DNA from: Longibacter salinarum | GTDB taxonomy: Bacteria > Bacteroidota > Rhodothermia > Rhodothermales > Salinibacteraceae | Length of the DNA stretch: 64,000 nt | Reading direction: 5' to 3' | Assembly: GCF_002554795.1 (NCBI RefSeq) | Contig: NZ_PDEQ01000002.1 | Span: 1-64,000 of the forward strand | Part shown: positions 19,969 to 29,460 of the stretch, in pieces | Layout of the letters: each line of letters opens with the position of its first letter | Position numbering within the stretch: position 1 is the stretch's first letter | Program-made: the position numbers and the translations under genes | Notes under the pieces: generated by a model | What the model saw: only the letters and a program-made list of their open reading frames with translations | The model's database searches: none | What the model was told of the DNA's origin: nothing

Positions 19969-20050
19969 GAGACGTCAGTTGCCAGCGTCCCCTCTTTTTC
20001 GCACGGCACTCGTCCGAGTTCGTCTCATTTCTCGTCTGTTTGTTCGATAA

Positions 20051-21229
20051 ATGCCCACAGAGGTTGACATCCGCCGGGCCTCCACGCTTGGAGCGGCCGT
20101 AGAGTTCGCGCTTCGGGCCGTCCGACGGGGCGCGTTTCTGCTCGTCACAATCGTTCTGCTGGGCCTATTCCTACTCGGGTACGCCACGGCATATCTGCCT
20201 CCCTCTCACTTCTGGTGGACGAGTCCGTTTGCCGTTCTGCTGCCGTATGTTAGCATCCTGCTGGCTCCCTTGGCGTTTGTCCGCATGGTCGCCGCGATCC
20301 GAGGACGCGAGTTGGTCGGATTCATGCTCAGCATCGCGGTTCTGGTGATGATCGCGGGCCGATTCGGACCTGTGCTATTTTCGGATCCGAAAACAGCACA
20401 CGAAGACGATCTGACGATCACGTCCTTCAACGCCCCCACCCACGGGCCGAGTCGAGCAAAACTTGCCAATGCCTTCGTGTCGGTCGTAGATGCAGTGGAA
20501 CCGGACATGCTCGCGCTGCAGGAGACAAATGCCTATGTCCGTACCGAGAACGGCCCGCTGTTCGAACGCCGCACGGCTCCGCATCTCTACGAGCTCGTGC
20601 AGAATCGCCCCTTTCGCCTTCCGGATTCGTTTCCGCCCGGACACCGCATTCCACAGCCCGTGGTCAGTCGCTTCCGAACGGATTCTCTCACGCTGGTCGG
20701 CGAGCACGATCCCATCGACCGGACACGCATCGCGCCGGCCAGTCGGGTCACGTTTACGTGGAAGGGACAACCGCTCGTGCTGTACAACCTGCACCTCTAT
20801 ACGGTCAGCAAGCGCAAGCCGTGGCGAGAATCGGGGTTTCAGTGGCTATCGCCGGGAACGTGGGGCCCGTACCTCGCTGCCTATCGGGAGGCGACGCTAC
20901 GCCGCGCCGAGGAAGCCCGGGCCATTCGATCGGAGATGGAGAAGGAGACCGTTCCCGTGATCGTGGCCGGCGATTTTAACAGTACCGTCCACCACTGGGA
21001 GTACCGGCATATCGCCCGCGGCATGCAGAATGTTATGCACGATGCGGGGACGGGGTGGCCGGCCACGTACCCATCCCGTTCGCCGCTGGTTGGAATCGAT
21101 CACGTGCTGGCCGATCCGGAGATCGTAGTGGTCTCGGGTACCGTGGGCGAGAGCTACCCGTACACCGATCACCGACCCGTTCACGCCCGACTCCGTGTGC
21201 GCCCGATCGAAGACGCGACGACTCGTTGA
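20051..21229 (+). CDS. Membrane-anchored endonuclease/exonuclease/phosphatase-fold protein
   Basis: A 392-residue protein with three N-terminal membrane segments (about residues 30-110) and an EEP catalytic domain facing outward or into the periplasm. The conserved metal and catalytic motifs are all visible: ITSFNAPT at the first strand, MLALQETN (metal-binding Glu), VIVAGDFNSTV, GIDHVLADPE and the closing YTDHRPVHARL. The family includes nucleases, sphingomyelinase-like phospholipases and phosphoinositide phosphatases. The membrane anchor and lack of a nuclease partner favour a lipid or extracellular DNA substrate, but this cannot be settled from sequence. It follows a glycosyltransferase gene and is convergent with the next gene. 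Confidence 0.88.
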   Translation: MPTEVDIRRASTLGAAVEFALRAVRRGAFLLVTIVLLGLFLLGYATAYLPPSHFWWTSPFAVLLPYVSILLAPLAFVRMVAAIRGRELVGFMLSIAVLVMIAGRFGPVLFSDPKTAHEDDLTITSFNAPTHGPSRAKLANAFVSVVDAVEPDMLALQETNAYVRTENGPLFERRTAPHLYELVQNRPFRLPDSFPPGHRIPQPVVSRFRTDSLTLVGEHDPIDRTRIAPASRVTFTWKGQPLVLYNLHLYTVSKRKPWRESGFQWLSPGTWGPYLAAYREATLRRAEEARAIRSEMEKETVPVIVAGDFNSTVHHWEYRHIARGMQNVMHDAGTGWPATYPSRSPLVGIDHVLADPEIVVVSGTVGESYPYTDHRPVHARLRVRPIEDATTR

Positions 21230-21247
21230 CAGGCCAGACGATTGGTT

Positions 21248-21835
21248 TTAAACCGCAGGCGTGATGACGTACTGGTCCGGCGGCAGGTGCAGGGCGTCGG
21301 TTGCAAACGTGCGAGCCCGCTCTTTCGTCGTGTCCGATAGTCCTGATTCGAGGCGCTCCAGAGCCGTCTCCGTCATAACGACCGGCATTCCCGCGAGTAG
21401 CAGCCATTCGCCGACGGCATAAGCCATCACACGGAACCGGGTGGCATCCTCCACACTCATTCCTGTCACCGCGCACCGCTCGACCCACGCGTCGATATTA
21501 GGGATCTCGTCGGACGATGTGTCGGCAAGTAGCTGTTCTGCTCGCACGTTGAGGTCAATCACGTCGGAGTAGAACTGCGCGATGTGCTCCTGCGAGTCGG
21601 GTGAATACGATGCGTCCTGATCCGCCAGACAGGACTCGCAGATCGTAAATTCGTACGCAAGCTCGGCGGGGGCACCGGGTTCAGTCCGGGTAAATTCTCG
21701 CTCGATGACGTACTGTGGCGTATCCTTCTTGATGGACCGACCGCACGCCCGGCACGATTCGAATCGGTCATTTTCGTCCGACGGCGTGAACAGGTCCCAG
21801 GTGTCGACGGGAACGGCGAGGGGCTCGATGGACAT
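21248..21835 (-). CDS. Hypothetical protein with a four-Cys zinc-ribbon-like pair
   Basis: A 195-residue protein started at the ATG at 21835 (MSIEPLAVPVDTWDLF). Two CxxC pairs, CRACGRSIKK and ICESCLADQ, are spaced about 40 residues apart and probably bind zinc. The rest is helical and acidic (DLNVRAEQLLADTSSDE). I do not recognise a family. The longer frame to 21985 is arginine/serine-rich and unconvincing. It is convergent with the EEP gene, 18 bp from its stop. Confidence 0.7.
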   Translation of the reverse strand: MSIEPLAVPVDTWDLFTPSDENDRFESCRACGRSIKKDTPQYVIEREFTRTEPGAPAELAYEFTICESCLADQDASYSPDSQEHIAQFYSDVIDLNVRAEQLLADTSSDEIPNIDAWVERCAVTGMSVEDATRFRVMAYAVGEWLLLAGMPVVMTETALERLESGLSDTTKERARTFATDALHLPPDQYVITPAV

Positions 21836-21911
21836 GGGGAGGGAGCGGAGGTGGGCAATACGACTCCCCTTTTGTATTGTCGCTACCGGTGCGCGATCCG
21901 CAACATAGATT

Positions 21912-22334
21912 TTACTCGGCTGCAGCGTCGGAAGAGCCTGCGTCCGGGAACGTGAGGTCGAACGTGTAAGCCGCGCGGTCGCCAAGGGGGGCCGTAAAAC
22001 CTCCCTGTCCGGTCACGCCGCGGAAGTCTTCGGTGCCCGTTCCGTCTACCACCGTCCACGTGGCCTGGGCCGTCTCCCCGTCGAATGTGCCGCTGATCTG
22101 GAGGACGACGCTTCCTGTTCTCTCTCCCACGTGACCGCTGATCCATTGCTGTCCGACGAAGCGGGCCGTTGTGTCATCGGAGTACGCCATCAGGTACTCG
22201 ACCTGTCCGTCGCCTTCAAAGTCGCCCTCGAACGATTGGGATACCGACGCTCGCGTCATTTTGGCTCTTTCGCCCACGTTGGAATACGTTTCTTCGTCCC
22301 AGGATATGATCTCGAAGTCGCCGTTGATGATCAT
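21912..22334 (-). CDS. DUF3224 family protein
   Basis: A 140-residue protein matching DUF3224 along its length: FEIISWDEETYSN, AKMTRASVSQSFEGDFEGDG, VEYLMAYSDDTTARFVGQQ, GERTGSVVLQISGTFDGE, and TEDFRGVTGQGGFTAPLG. The family forms an allene-oxide-cyclase-like beta-barrel of unknown function. There is no signal peptide, and a short acidic Ala-rich tail ends the protein. It starts at ATG 22334 and is separated from the zinc-ribbon gene by about 75 bp. Confidence 0.85.
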   Translation of the reverse strand: MIINGDFEIISWDEETYSNVGERAKMTRASVSQSFEGDFEGDGQVEYLMAYSDDTTARFVGQQWISGHVGERTGSVVLQISGTFDGETAQATWTVVDGTGTEDFRGVTGQGGFTAPLGDRAAYTFDLTFPDAGSSDAAAE

Positions 22335-22483
22335 AGCTACGGAATGGGTTGAATATGGTAGGCGATACGGCTGATCGGTGTAAGGACGTTCCTTTCTAGG
22401 ATGTTATCACCAGAAAAAAGATAGCAAGTTCGCACGGGACCTGCCCGGGCGGTGCGTCGAGGATGGCGTGCCGTGAGCAGTGG

Positions 22484-22915
22484 TCATTCGACCGTTCCGA
22501 CATCGAGTTGTAGGGCCTGCAGTCGACCCCGGGCCGTGTCGTCGAGTGGCTGTGCTGAGCGGGACGCGGTGTCCACCTGGACGATGACCGTTTCAGCTCG
22601 TGCTACGCATTGGTCATCCTGAAAGATCGCCTGGGAGATCGTTACCGAACTCGTACCAATCTCTTCGATGCCGGTGCCGATCGAAACGGATCCTGGCCAC
22701 TGGATCTCTCCCTCAAAATTCAGTGTGAGACGGGCGATAACAAACTCCGCGTCATCTGCTACGAGCGGGTCGTCGGGATGATAGAGGACTTCGACCCGGC
22801 CGGTCTCGAGGTAAGTTGCGAACCGCGCATTGTTTACGTGTCCTTGCCGGTCGGTGTCAGCGTATCGGATTTTGTCGGTGGCGTGACAGGGGAAATGATT
22901 CAGGGTCAGATCCAT
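22484..22915 (-). CDS. Acyl-CoA thioesterase, hotdog fold (4HBT family)
   Basis: A 143-residue hotdog protein from ATG 22915. The 4HBT motif is clear in KIRYADTDRQGHVNNARFAT, where the Asp in the YADTD position is the usual catalytic acid, followed by YLETGRVEVLY. Then come the long beta-strand region (FVIARLTLNFEGEIQWPG) and a final strand (CVARAETVIVQVD). It resembles YbgC/FcbC-type acyl-CoA thioesterases. Substrate unknown. The longer frame to 23008 lacks domain sequence. The upstream DNA also holds the SusC promoter region on the other strand. Confidence 0.88.
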   Translation of the reverse strand: MDLTLNHFPCHATDKIRYADTDRQGHVNNARFATYLETGRVEVLYHPDDPLVADDAEFVIARLTLNFEGEIQWPGSVSIGTGIEEIGTSSVTISQAIFQDDQCVARAETVIVQVDTASRSAQPLDDTARGRLQALQLDVGTVE

Positions 22916-23229
22916 GGATAAGCGCTGAGAGAAAGTAGAAGTGGATTGGCGAACGTGACACTGGCATGGGACAAAGATATGGCGACGTGAGAACATGACG
23001 AGTTGCAACGCGCTTGAGCGGGTCTAATTCGTCGAGCCTTGATTGATGACGACATATCCATTCCTTAGACTTAATCTAAATTGGTTGCGAACAGTCCCTG
23101 TCCAGCCGGTGCCGTACAGTAGTTTCGATAGACCGACAGGTTCGATGGGCCGACTCTTCTTTACGTTCAATCGGCTTCTGCGCGCTCCCATTTCCCCTGA
23201 CGATTGACCACGACCGCGTACCACTCCGA
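22916..23229. other. Divergent intergenic region with a palindromic operator candidate
   Basis: About 314 bp between the thioesterase and SusC genes. It holds the TTAGA-N5-TCTAA palindrome given separately. I see no gene of its own. Confidence 0.6.
23064..23081. promoter_or_regulatory. Palindromic operator candidate upstream of susC-like gene (TTAGA-N5-TCTAA)
   Basis: CTTAGACTTAATCTAAAT: TTAGA at 23065 pairs with TCTAA at 23075 around CTTAA. The same arms and spacing recur at 63014 (TTTAGA-ATGAG-TCTAAA), 20 bp before an iron-binding-type lipoprotein gene. The shape resembles DtxR/MntR-family metal-responsive sites. That assignment is inference; two sites in one window make the motif itself credible. 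It lies about 150 bp before the SusC-like ATG. Confidence 0.55.
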
Positions 23230-26200
23230 ATGAACGTTCTCGTCACGAAACGTGCTGCCGCCTGTGGGCTTCTCTTGTGTGGACTTTGTGTCGCGTTCCT
23301 GAGCACATCGGCGCGCGCGGCCCACGAGGGCGCCAGCCGGACGTCGGATACGATCACCATCAGCGGGATCGTCATTGATGAAAATGCGGACCCGCTTCCC
23401 GGCGTCAATGTCCGGATTAAGCAGACCGGTCGCGGGACGGCTACGACATCGGATGGTACCTTCTCGATCACAATCGGCGAGAGGCAGAGCCGGACCCTTG
23501 TGTTCTCCTTCGTGGGCTATGAAACCGTCGAGCGGACATTCGACGAGAGCCGGACAGACGTCGTCGTCGAGATGGAGGTCGACCAGCAGGAGCTGTCGGA
23601 GGTTGTCGTGACCGGGTACGGAATCGAGAAGACGCGCACGGAATTGGTCGGGAGTGTCACCGAGATCAGTGGGGAGGAGCTGGAGCCTTTGCGGCCCGAG
23701 GCGTCGTTCCAGACGCTGCTTAGTGGAAAAATCGCCGGCCTGAAGGTCAACAATCCGTCCGGCGGGGAAGCCGGAAAACCCATCTCCGTCAAGATTCGGG
23801 GTCAGGGTAGCCTGCCAACGCCCCAACTGCGTCGCTCGACGTCCTCTCAGCCGCTCTACATCATCGACGGTGTTCCGCTCTACGACATTCAATCCGAACA
23901 GTTTAACCAGGCCGCAGGGCGGGAGGAGCTCCTGAACCCGCTCGCCTCCATCAACGCCGACGACATCGAGAGCATCTCGGTCCTGAAAGATGCCTCCGCA
24001 GCGGCCATTTACGGCGCGAATGCGGCCAACGGTGTGATTCTCATCGAAACGAAGGACGGCGCGACGGACGGCTTCGATGTGGAGGCCCGCGTCAGTAGCG
24101 GCATGTCGAACTCCATCAACGAGGTGATGCTGCTCAATTCGGAGCAGTACGTCCGCCTGTACCAGGAAACGCTCATCAACGACGGCGCCACACCGGAGGA
24201 GGCGGCGCAGGAAGTGGGAAGCGACAGCGTTTACACGAACTGGGACGAGGTGCTGAAGCGACGGGCCATGTTCACCAACGCCACGCTCAGCTTTAGCGGC
24301 GGCACGGAGACCCTGTCGGCCCGCGTGTCGCTGAACTACAACGATCAGGAGACCATCTCGCGCGGGAATTCCTTCCAGAAGTACGGTTTCCGTTCGCGGA
24401 TTGACTATCAACTAGGGGATTTGGCGCGGGTCAACCTGAGCAACGGCGTGACCGGTATCGAAAAGGTGTCGCTCGGCAGCTTCAGCAACGTTCCGCTTCC
24501 CCCAAACATTTCCCCGTACGACGCAGACGGCGGATTCAACGACGCCACCATTTTTCAGGATCGGCCTAACCCGCTGGCGGTCATCGTGCAAAACGACAAC
24601 GACCACAACAGCCTTTCCACGACGAACAGCCTTCAGGTCACGGTCGAACCGATCAACAACCTGAATCTGCGTGCGCTCGGCGGGATCGATTACTACCAGA
24701 ACCGCAATTTTATTTACCGATCGAAAAAGAATGCGACGGGCAACGACAGCGGCGGCGGCCTGACGATTGTGAACCGACGCAATCGGAAGTGGATCACGAA
24801 CCTGACGGGCGACTACTCCTTCCGGCTCGGGGAGGCGCACGCGTTTTCTACGCTCGGCGGAGTCGAGGCGCAGGAGAAGAATACGAAGGTCCTCCGCGGC
24901 TCCGGATCTAATTTTCTGAACGATAACCTTCGTGTGCTTCAGGCTGCGGGCGATCGGGAGGACCGCGACGCTGCGTCGTCGGACGACAACGTCACCACCC
25001 TCTCGACGTTTGGGGAGATCAGCTATAACTATAACGGGAAGTTCAACACCTCGCTGAATGCGCGACGCGACGCGTCGTCCATCTTCGGCGGCGACGTGCG
25101 CAACGCCAACTTCGCATCGCTGGGCGTCTCGTATGTGCTGTCGGAAGAGCGCTTCTTCCGCGATCTCTCGTTTCTTGATTTTCTGAAGATCAAAAGCTCT
25201 TTCGGTAGCACCGGTAACTCCCGGATCGGGTCGTACGCCGCGCGGGGGCTTTACTCCGTCAGTTCGCAGAACGCGTACGCCGGACAGATCGGCCTCGTCC
25301 CGTCCACGCCGCAGAACACGCGGCTCACGTGGGAAAAGAATTACAAGTTCAACGCCGGCATCGACGCGACGCTGTTTGGCCGACTGGATGTTCTGGTCGA
25401 GTACTACCGGAACGAAATCGTCGACGCCATTTCCTCCATTGCCGTCCCGCACGAGTCCGGCTTTACGATCGGTGACGTGAATGCGGCCGACATGCGAAAT
25501 ACGGGGATCGAGGTGACGCTCGGCTATTCTATCTTCCAGGACGGCGACTTCACCTGGGACGTCGACGCCAATGCCGCCACGAATCGGAATGTCGTGACCG
25601 AGTTGAAGCTCGAGGACGCCGACATTTCCACGGTGAGCGGCATCGGATACCGCGTAGGGGAGGATGTGCGGACGATTTACGGGGTGAAGTACGCGGGTGT
25701 CGACCCCGAGAACGGCGAGGCTCTCTTTGAGCTGCCCGACGGGACGGTGACCGACGACTACAGTGTCGCCAGTCGGATCGAGAACCGGCAAAGGATCGGC
25801 GATGGGAATCCCAATGTGTTCGGCGGGTTCTCCAGCACCGTCTCCTACCGAAACCTGTCCCTACGCCTGGTCGGGGAATATTCGTTCGGCTCCGACATTC
25901 TCGTGTCGAACCTGTATGCCACGGATGGGCGCCAGATTTCGTTTAACAACCAGAGTGTCAACCAGCTCGACCGATGGCAGGAGCCGGGAGACCAGACCGA
26001 CGTGCCCCGTCTGTCGGAGAACGCGCCGCCGTATTCGGTCACCGACCGCTACGTTTACAACCTCGATTACGTCAAGCTCGCGAATATGACGCTTCGATAT
26101 TCGTTGCCCCAGTCCCTGGCCGAGCGCGTCGGCGTGGAGCGTGCCGGTGCCTTCATCAACGCCTCCAACATCGGCTACATCTACTTCGGCGACGCTCCCG

Positions 26201-26283
26201 ATGGTCGAAACGGGGCGGCCGAGTACCGCTATCGCTTTCCTGAGGCGCGCACGATCACCGCAGGCATTGACGTCACGATATGA
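23230..26283 (+). CDS. SusC/RagA-family TonB-linked outer-membrane protein
   Basis: A 1017-residue outer-membrane transporter. Signal peptide to about residue 35; carboxypeptidase-like domain (ISGIVIDENADPLPGVNVRI, SFVGYE); plug domain with the diagnostic SusC signature DASAAAIYGANAANGVILIE; then the barrel. The barrel ends in TITAGIDVTI. Together with the SusD-like gene, which overlaps its stop by four bases (ATGA), it forms the usual translationally coupled pair. The substrate cannot be read from sequence. No polysaccharide hydrolase is adjacent; instead a Calx-beta lipoprotein and a dihaem peroxidase follow, and a palindrome shared with an iron-uptake gene lies upstream. Confidence 0.95.
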   Translation: MNVLVTKRAAACGLLLCGLCVAFLSTSARAAHEGASRTSDTITISGIVIDENADPLPGVNVRIKQTGRGTATTSDGTFSITIGERQSRTLVFSFVGYETVERTFDESRTDVVVEMEVDQQELSEVVVTGYGIEKTRTELVGSVTEISGEELEPLRPEASFQTLLSGKIAGLKVNNPSGGEAGKPISVKIRGQGSLPTPQLRRSTSSQPLYIIDGVPLYDIQSEQFNQAAGREELLNPLASINADDIESISVLKDASAAAIYGANAANGVILIETKDGATDGFDVEARVSSGMSNSINEVMLLNSEQYVRLYQETLINDGATPEEAAQEVGSDSVYTNWDEVLKRRAMFTNATLSFSGGTETLSARVSLNYNDQETISRGNSFQKYGFRSRIDYQLGDLARVNLSNGVTGIEKVSLGSFSNVPLPPNISPYDADGGFNDATIFQDRPNPLAVIVQNDNDHNSLSTTNSLQVTVEPINNLNLRALGGIDYYQNRNFIYRSKKNATGNDSGGGLTIVNRRNRKWITNLTGDYSFRLGEAHAFSTLGGVEAQEKNTKVLRGSGSNFLNDNLRVLQAAGDREDRDAASSDDNVTTLSTFGEISYNYNGKFNTSLNARRDASSIFGGDVRNANFASLGVSYVLSEERFFRDLSFLDFLKIKSSFGSTGNSRIGSYAARGLYSVSSQNAYAGQIGLVPSTPQNTRLTWEKNYKFNAGIDATLFGRLDVLVEYYRNEIVDAISSIAVPHESGFTIGDVNAADMRNTGIEVTLGYSIFQDGDFTWDVDANAATNRNVVTELKLEDADISTVSGIGYRVGEDVRTIYGVKYAGVDPENGEALFELPDGTVTDDYSVASRIENRQRIGDGNPNVFGGFSSTVSYRNLSLRLVGEYSFGSDILVSNLYATDGRQISFNNQSVNQLDRWQEPGDQTDVPRLSENAPPYSVTDRYVYNLDYVKLANMTLRYSLPQSLAERVGVERAGAFINASNIGYIYFGDAPDGRNGAAEYRYRFPEARTITAGIDVTI

Positions 26284-27704
26284 AATCCCCCTCCCTCTAT
26301 TTCAGCCTGATCCTGGTTTTCTGCCTGGCCTCGTGCGATGGCTTTCTATACCAGGAGCCGACAACCGAGATCGCGCGGACCGAAGCGCTTTCCGACATCG
26401 AAAGTGTGGAGAGCTCGCTCTACGGCGCATACAACCTCACGATGCGCAGCGGGGACGCGTATCGCGGCTTTCTGACGTATTATGGCGACCTGACCGGCGG
26501 CAACGTTACGATCAATCCGGGGCTCACGACTGAGGCCGAGACGGAGCTGCGTCGGATCGAGGCGTTCAACAGCATTCCGGATCTCACGGTCGAGACCTAC
26601 ACGGATCTATACGCGATTCTGAACGCAGTCAATAACGTGATCAATGCGGTGCCGACGGTCCCTGACGGAACGCAGGCGCAGAAGGATCGCATCCTCGGTC
26701 AGGCGCTCGGTCTCCGCGCGCTCGTTCACTTCGATCTGGTTCGCATCTTTGCGCAGCCCTACAACTACACCGACGATGCGTCACACGTAGGCATTGTTGT
26801 CCTCACCGAGTCGCCGCGCCCGGATGAGGAAGTGCCGCGCTCGACCGTTCGGGATGCCTACGAGCAAATCGTGGACGACCTGGAGCGATCGATCGACCTG
26901 TTAGAAGGCGAGTCGTTCGACCCGGTCTTCGTTTCCGCCACGAGCGCACAGGCGCTGCTGGCACGAGTTCGCCTGTATCAGGGGGAGTGGGCGAAGGTTG
27001 TGACGCTCAGCAACGCGGTAATCGAGAGCGGGGCCACGGACCTGGCTCCGACCGAGGACATGCGGGAGATGTGGCAAAACGACTACGTCCGCAATGAATA
27101 CCTGCTGCGCCTGGACGGGTCTGGCTACGCCACGTACACGCTGTCGAGTGACTGGGGCAACCGCGTATCCGACACCAGTCCGGTACTCAGCGCGACGACT
27201 GACATCATCGATCTGTATGATGACGCGGACGTTCGGGGCCGGGGCCCGGACGGGCTGATTCAGCCGGTGGTCGATGAGGGCGACACGCTCCTTAGCACAC
27301 AGAAATATCCCGAGCCGTCGACGCAGGAGCCGAACGACATCGGCGTTCTGCGGCTGTCAGAGGTGTACCTCAACCGGGCGGAGGCCTACGCCAACCTGAA
27401 TCGCCCGGACCCGGCGCGCGAGGACCTGAACACGATTCGGCTCCGCGCCAATCCCGATGCCGATCCGGTGACAGCATCCGGTGACGCCCTTCTCGAGGCG
27501 ATCCTAGAAGAGCGGCGTCGCGAACTCGCGTTCGAGGGACACCTCTTGTTCGATCGGACGCGCTACGAGGAAGATGTGACTCGCCGGTACTGTTCAGGCG
27601 AACCATCCTGCAACGAGGCGTACCCGAGCCCGCGGTTCGTCCTCCCGATCCCGCGTGACGCGATGAACGCCAACGACGCACTCCGGCAAAACGACGAGTA
27701 CTGA
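26280..27704 (+). CDS. SusD/RagB-like surface nutrient-binding lipoprotein
   Basis: A 474-residue lipoprotein with lipobox LASC (residues about 16-19), the SusD N-terminal motif FLYQEPTTEIARTEALSD, helical TPR-like central region (ALGLRALVHFDLVRIFAQPY is the family hallmark), and the C-terminal RagB part (LRLSEVYLNRAEAYANL, LEERRRELAFEGHLLFD). It forms the lid of the SusC barrel on the outer membrane and captures ligand. The ATG overlaps the SusC stop. The closing region has a Cys pair (YCSGEPSCNE). Confidence 0.93.
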   Translation: MKSPSLYFSLILVFCLASCDGFLYQEPTTEIARTEALSDIESVESSLYGAYNLTMRSGDAYRGFLTYYGDLTGGNVTINPGLTTEAETELRRIEAFNSIPDLTVETYTDLYAILNAVNNVINAVPTVPDGTQAQKDRILGQALGLRALVHFDLVRIFAQPYNYTDDASHVGIVVLTESPRPDEEVPRSTVRDAYEQIVDDLERSIDLLEGESFDPVFVSATSAQALLARVRLYQGEWAKVVTLSNAVIESGATDLAPTEDMREMWQNDYVRNEYLLRLDGSGYATYTLSSDWGNRVSDTSPVLSATTDIIDLYDDADVRGRGPDGLIQPVVDEGDTLLSTQKYPEPSTQEPNDIGVLRLSEVYLNRAEAYANLNRPDPAREDLNTIRLRANPDADPVTASGDALLEAILEERRRELAFEGHLLFDRTRYEEDVTRRYCSGEPSCNEAYPSPRFVLPIPRDAMNANDALRQNDEY

Positions 27705-27806
27705 TCCAGTGGCGCGCCGACCGTCCGACCACATGTTTAGCACCATGAAAATCGCATTCGGTCGGCCGGACCGGGTTTGGCGCCCTTGTCAATGTCCTGA
27801 TGTGCC

Positions 27807-27831
27807 CTTATCTATATCTAATCCAGATAAG
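27807..27831 (+). promoter_or_regulatory. Hairpin or operator-like inverted repeat before the Calx-beta lipoprotein
   Basis: CTTATCT at 27807 pairs with AGATAAG at 27825 around an 11-base loop containing ATCTAATC. No T-run follows. It lies 40 bp before the lipoprotein ATG and about 100 bp after the SusD stop. It could be an intercistronic processing site or an operator half-related to the TCTAA motif upstream of the operon. Confidence 0.4.
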
Positions 27832-27870
27832 AGCAGTCCCTTGTTGCCGTTCCGTACAATCGCCCCGACG

Positions 27871-29271
27871 ATGACGTACCGTTCCATGTTTTCCGCGCTT
27901 CGCCGATCGCTATTGCCGGCCTGTCTCCTGTCCATCGCTCTGTTGTTCGCCGCGTGCGACAGTAACGACATGGCCATGCAAACCACTGTAGAGTTTGGTC
28001 AGGACACCTACCAGGTGTCGGAAGCCGGGCAGAGTCTCGACGTAGAGGTCGTGCTCGATTCGCCGGCCTCGGAAGAGGTAACGATTCCGATCACTGTGGG
28101 CGGCTCGGCCATTGCCGGCGTCGATTATGAGGAACCCGCATCCGACGACGTGACCATCGCGTCCGGTAGCACGTCTGGCACGTTCACGATTACGCCGATC
28201 GACAATGCCTCCATCGACGATCAGGATCGAACCATTGAGCTTCTGATCGACGCCGACGAAGTGGACGGCTACACCGGTGGCGCGACCGCAGGGGCAACGG
28301 TGACCATCACCGACGATGAGATGGTGGGCTCTTTCACCGTCTCGTTCCAGGAGGCGAGCTACGAGACGAACGAATACAATCAGGACACGCTCGACGTGCT
28401 GGTTGAAGTGAACCAGCCGGCCCCGGCAAATCTGCAGCTTGACTTCCAGACCGGTGGAACCGCAACGAGTGAAAACTATGAGCTCCTGAACAACTCCATC
28501 GAGATTCTCGCTGGCGAGACGCTGGATACCATTCAGGTCGCTGTTAAAGACACACGCAGTTACGGGGAAAGCGAAACCCTGACGTTGACGCTGCAGACGC
28601 CTGCGAACGACGCCGTCACGATCGGTGGGACAACGGAGACGGACATCACAATCGTGAACCCGGTCGCCGACATCGCGACGTACGCTCCCGATGAGGACTT
28701 CGCACGCCTCTACACCTACAACACATTCAGCGACGTCGCCGTCCCGGAGACCGGCCGACTCAATACGGATCCTTCCGCAGGGGTCATCTTCGATGAGTCG
28801 TTTGCCTTCACGATCGTCCCCGTCCGAGAAGATCCATCGGCCGACCCGAATGTCTTCGGCTTTGGCTCCTTCCTCTGGAGCGAAGATGACTTCACCCGCA
28901 GCACCAATATGCTGAACATGGTGGAGTTCTACGACGACGGCGAGCAGCCGAACACCGTCGATGAAGGCGTCTCTTCTGCATCGGCCGGTCTGTACTACCC
29001 GAGCCTTTTCCGTCTCACACCCGATGGACCGGGCGCGACGACCGGAACGGTTGAGTTAGTGCAAGACGAGATCCGTGTGTACAAGCCCGATCAGACGGAT
29101 GATGGCGTCACGAATCCTGAAAGCTTCGTGATTGGCATCAGCAGCGAGGGCGGCACCTACAACGAAACCGAAGGTACGATCAACATCACGATCACCTTCG
29201 ACGAGACCGCCGTGAACAACGGCTTCGTGACGCGGCGCTTCGAGCTAAGTGACCGGCGCCCGAGCTCCTGA
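27871..29271 (+). CDS. Lipoprotein with Calx-beta-like domains
   Basis: A 466-residue lipoprotein from ATG 27871, lipobox LLFAAC. Residues of about 40-160 and 160-275 are two Calx-beta-type Ig-like domains, each with the typical pattern of a strand, an acidic turn and an allowance for excess (VSEAGQSLDVEVVLDSPASE; ITVGGSAIAGVDYEEP; TVTITDDE at the end of the first). The C-terminal ~190 residues have no recognised fold but are Ser/Asp-rich with a final strand RRFELSDRRPSS. It sits third in a SusCD cluster, a place often occupied by surface ligand-binding lipoproteins. A ligand cannot be assigned. Confidence 0.8.
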   Translation: MTYRSMFSALRRSLLPACLLSIALLFAACDSNDMAMQTTVEFGQDTYQVSEAGQSLDVEVVLDSPASEEVTIPITVGGSAIAGVDYEEPASDDVTIASGSTSGTFTITPIDNASIDDQDRTIELLIDADEVDGYTGGATAGATVTITDDEMVGSFTVSFQEASYETNEYNQDTLDVLVEVNQPAPANLQLDFQTGGTATSENYELLNNSIEILAGETLDTIQVAVKDTRSYGESETLTLTLQTPANDAVTIGGTTETDITIVNPVADIATYAPDEDFARLYTYNTFSDVAVPETGRLNTDPSAGVIFDESFAFTIVPVREDPSADPNVFGFGSFLWSEDDFTRSTNMLNMVEFYDDGEQPNTVDEGVSSASAGLYYPSLFRLTPDGPGATTGTVELVQDEIRVYKPDQTDDGVTNPESFVIGISSEGGTYNETEGTINITITFDETAVNNGFVTRRFELSDRRPSS

Positions 29272-29311
29272 CGGAAATATACACGTACGTAGTTTAGATA
29301 CTCGTTGAAGG

Positions 29312-29343
29312 AGGGGCTCGTCGCTACGATTTGCCCCTTTTTC
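29312..29343 (+). terminator. Rho-independent terminator after the Calx-beta lipoprotein
   Basis: AGGGGC at 29312 pairs with GCCCCT at 29333 across 15 bases, followed by TTTTTC. It marks the end of the SusCD-lipoprotein transcript. The peroxidase gene that follows therefore probably has its own promoter or is reached by read-through. Confidence 0.75.
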
Positions 29344-29460
29344 TTTACCGTTTCTCAATCCTTCCCGCCGGGCCATTTTTCTACCTATTCCGTCTCATCG
29401 ATGTGATGAGACCTCGGGACGTTCTTACAATCGCAGCGATCTGCGACTTACTCTCGTATT

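Noticed and set aside
23167-25791. Two long minus-strand frames (414 and 459 residues) opposite the SusC-like gene
   Set aside because: They mirror the SusC coding sequence in GC-rich DNA, have no domain motifs and are rich in Arg/Val/Asp as antisense frames are.
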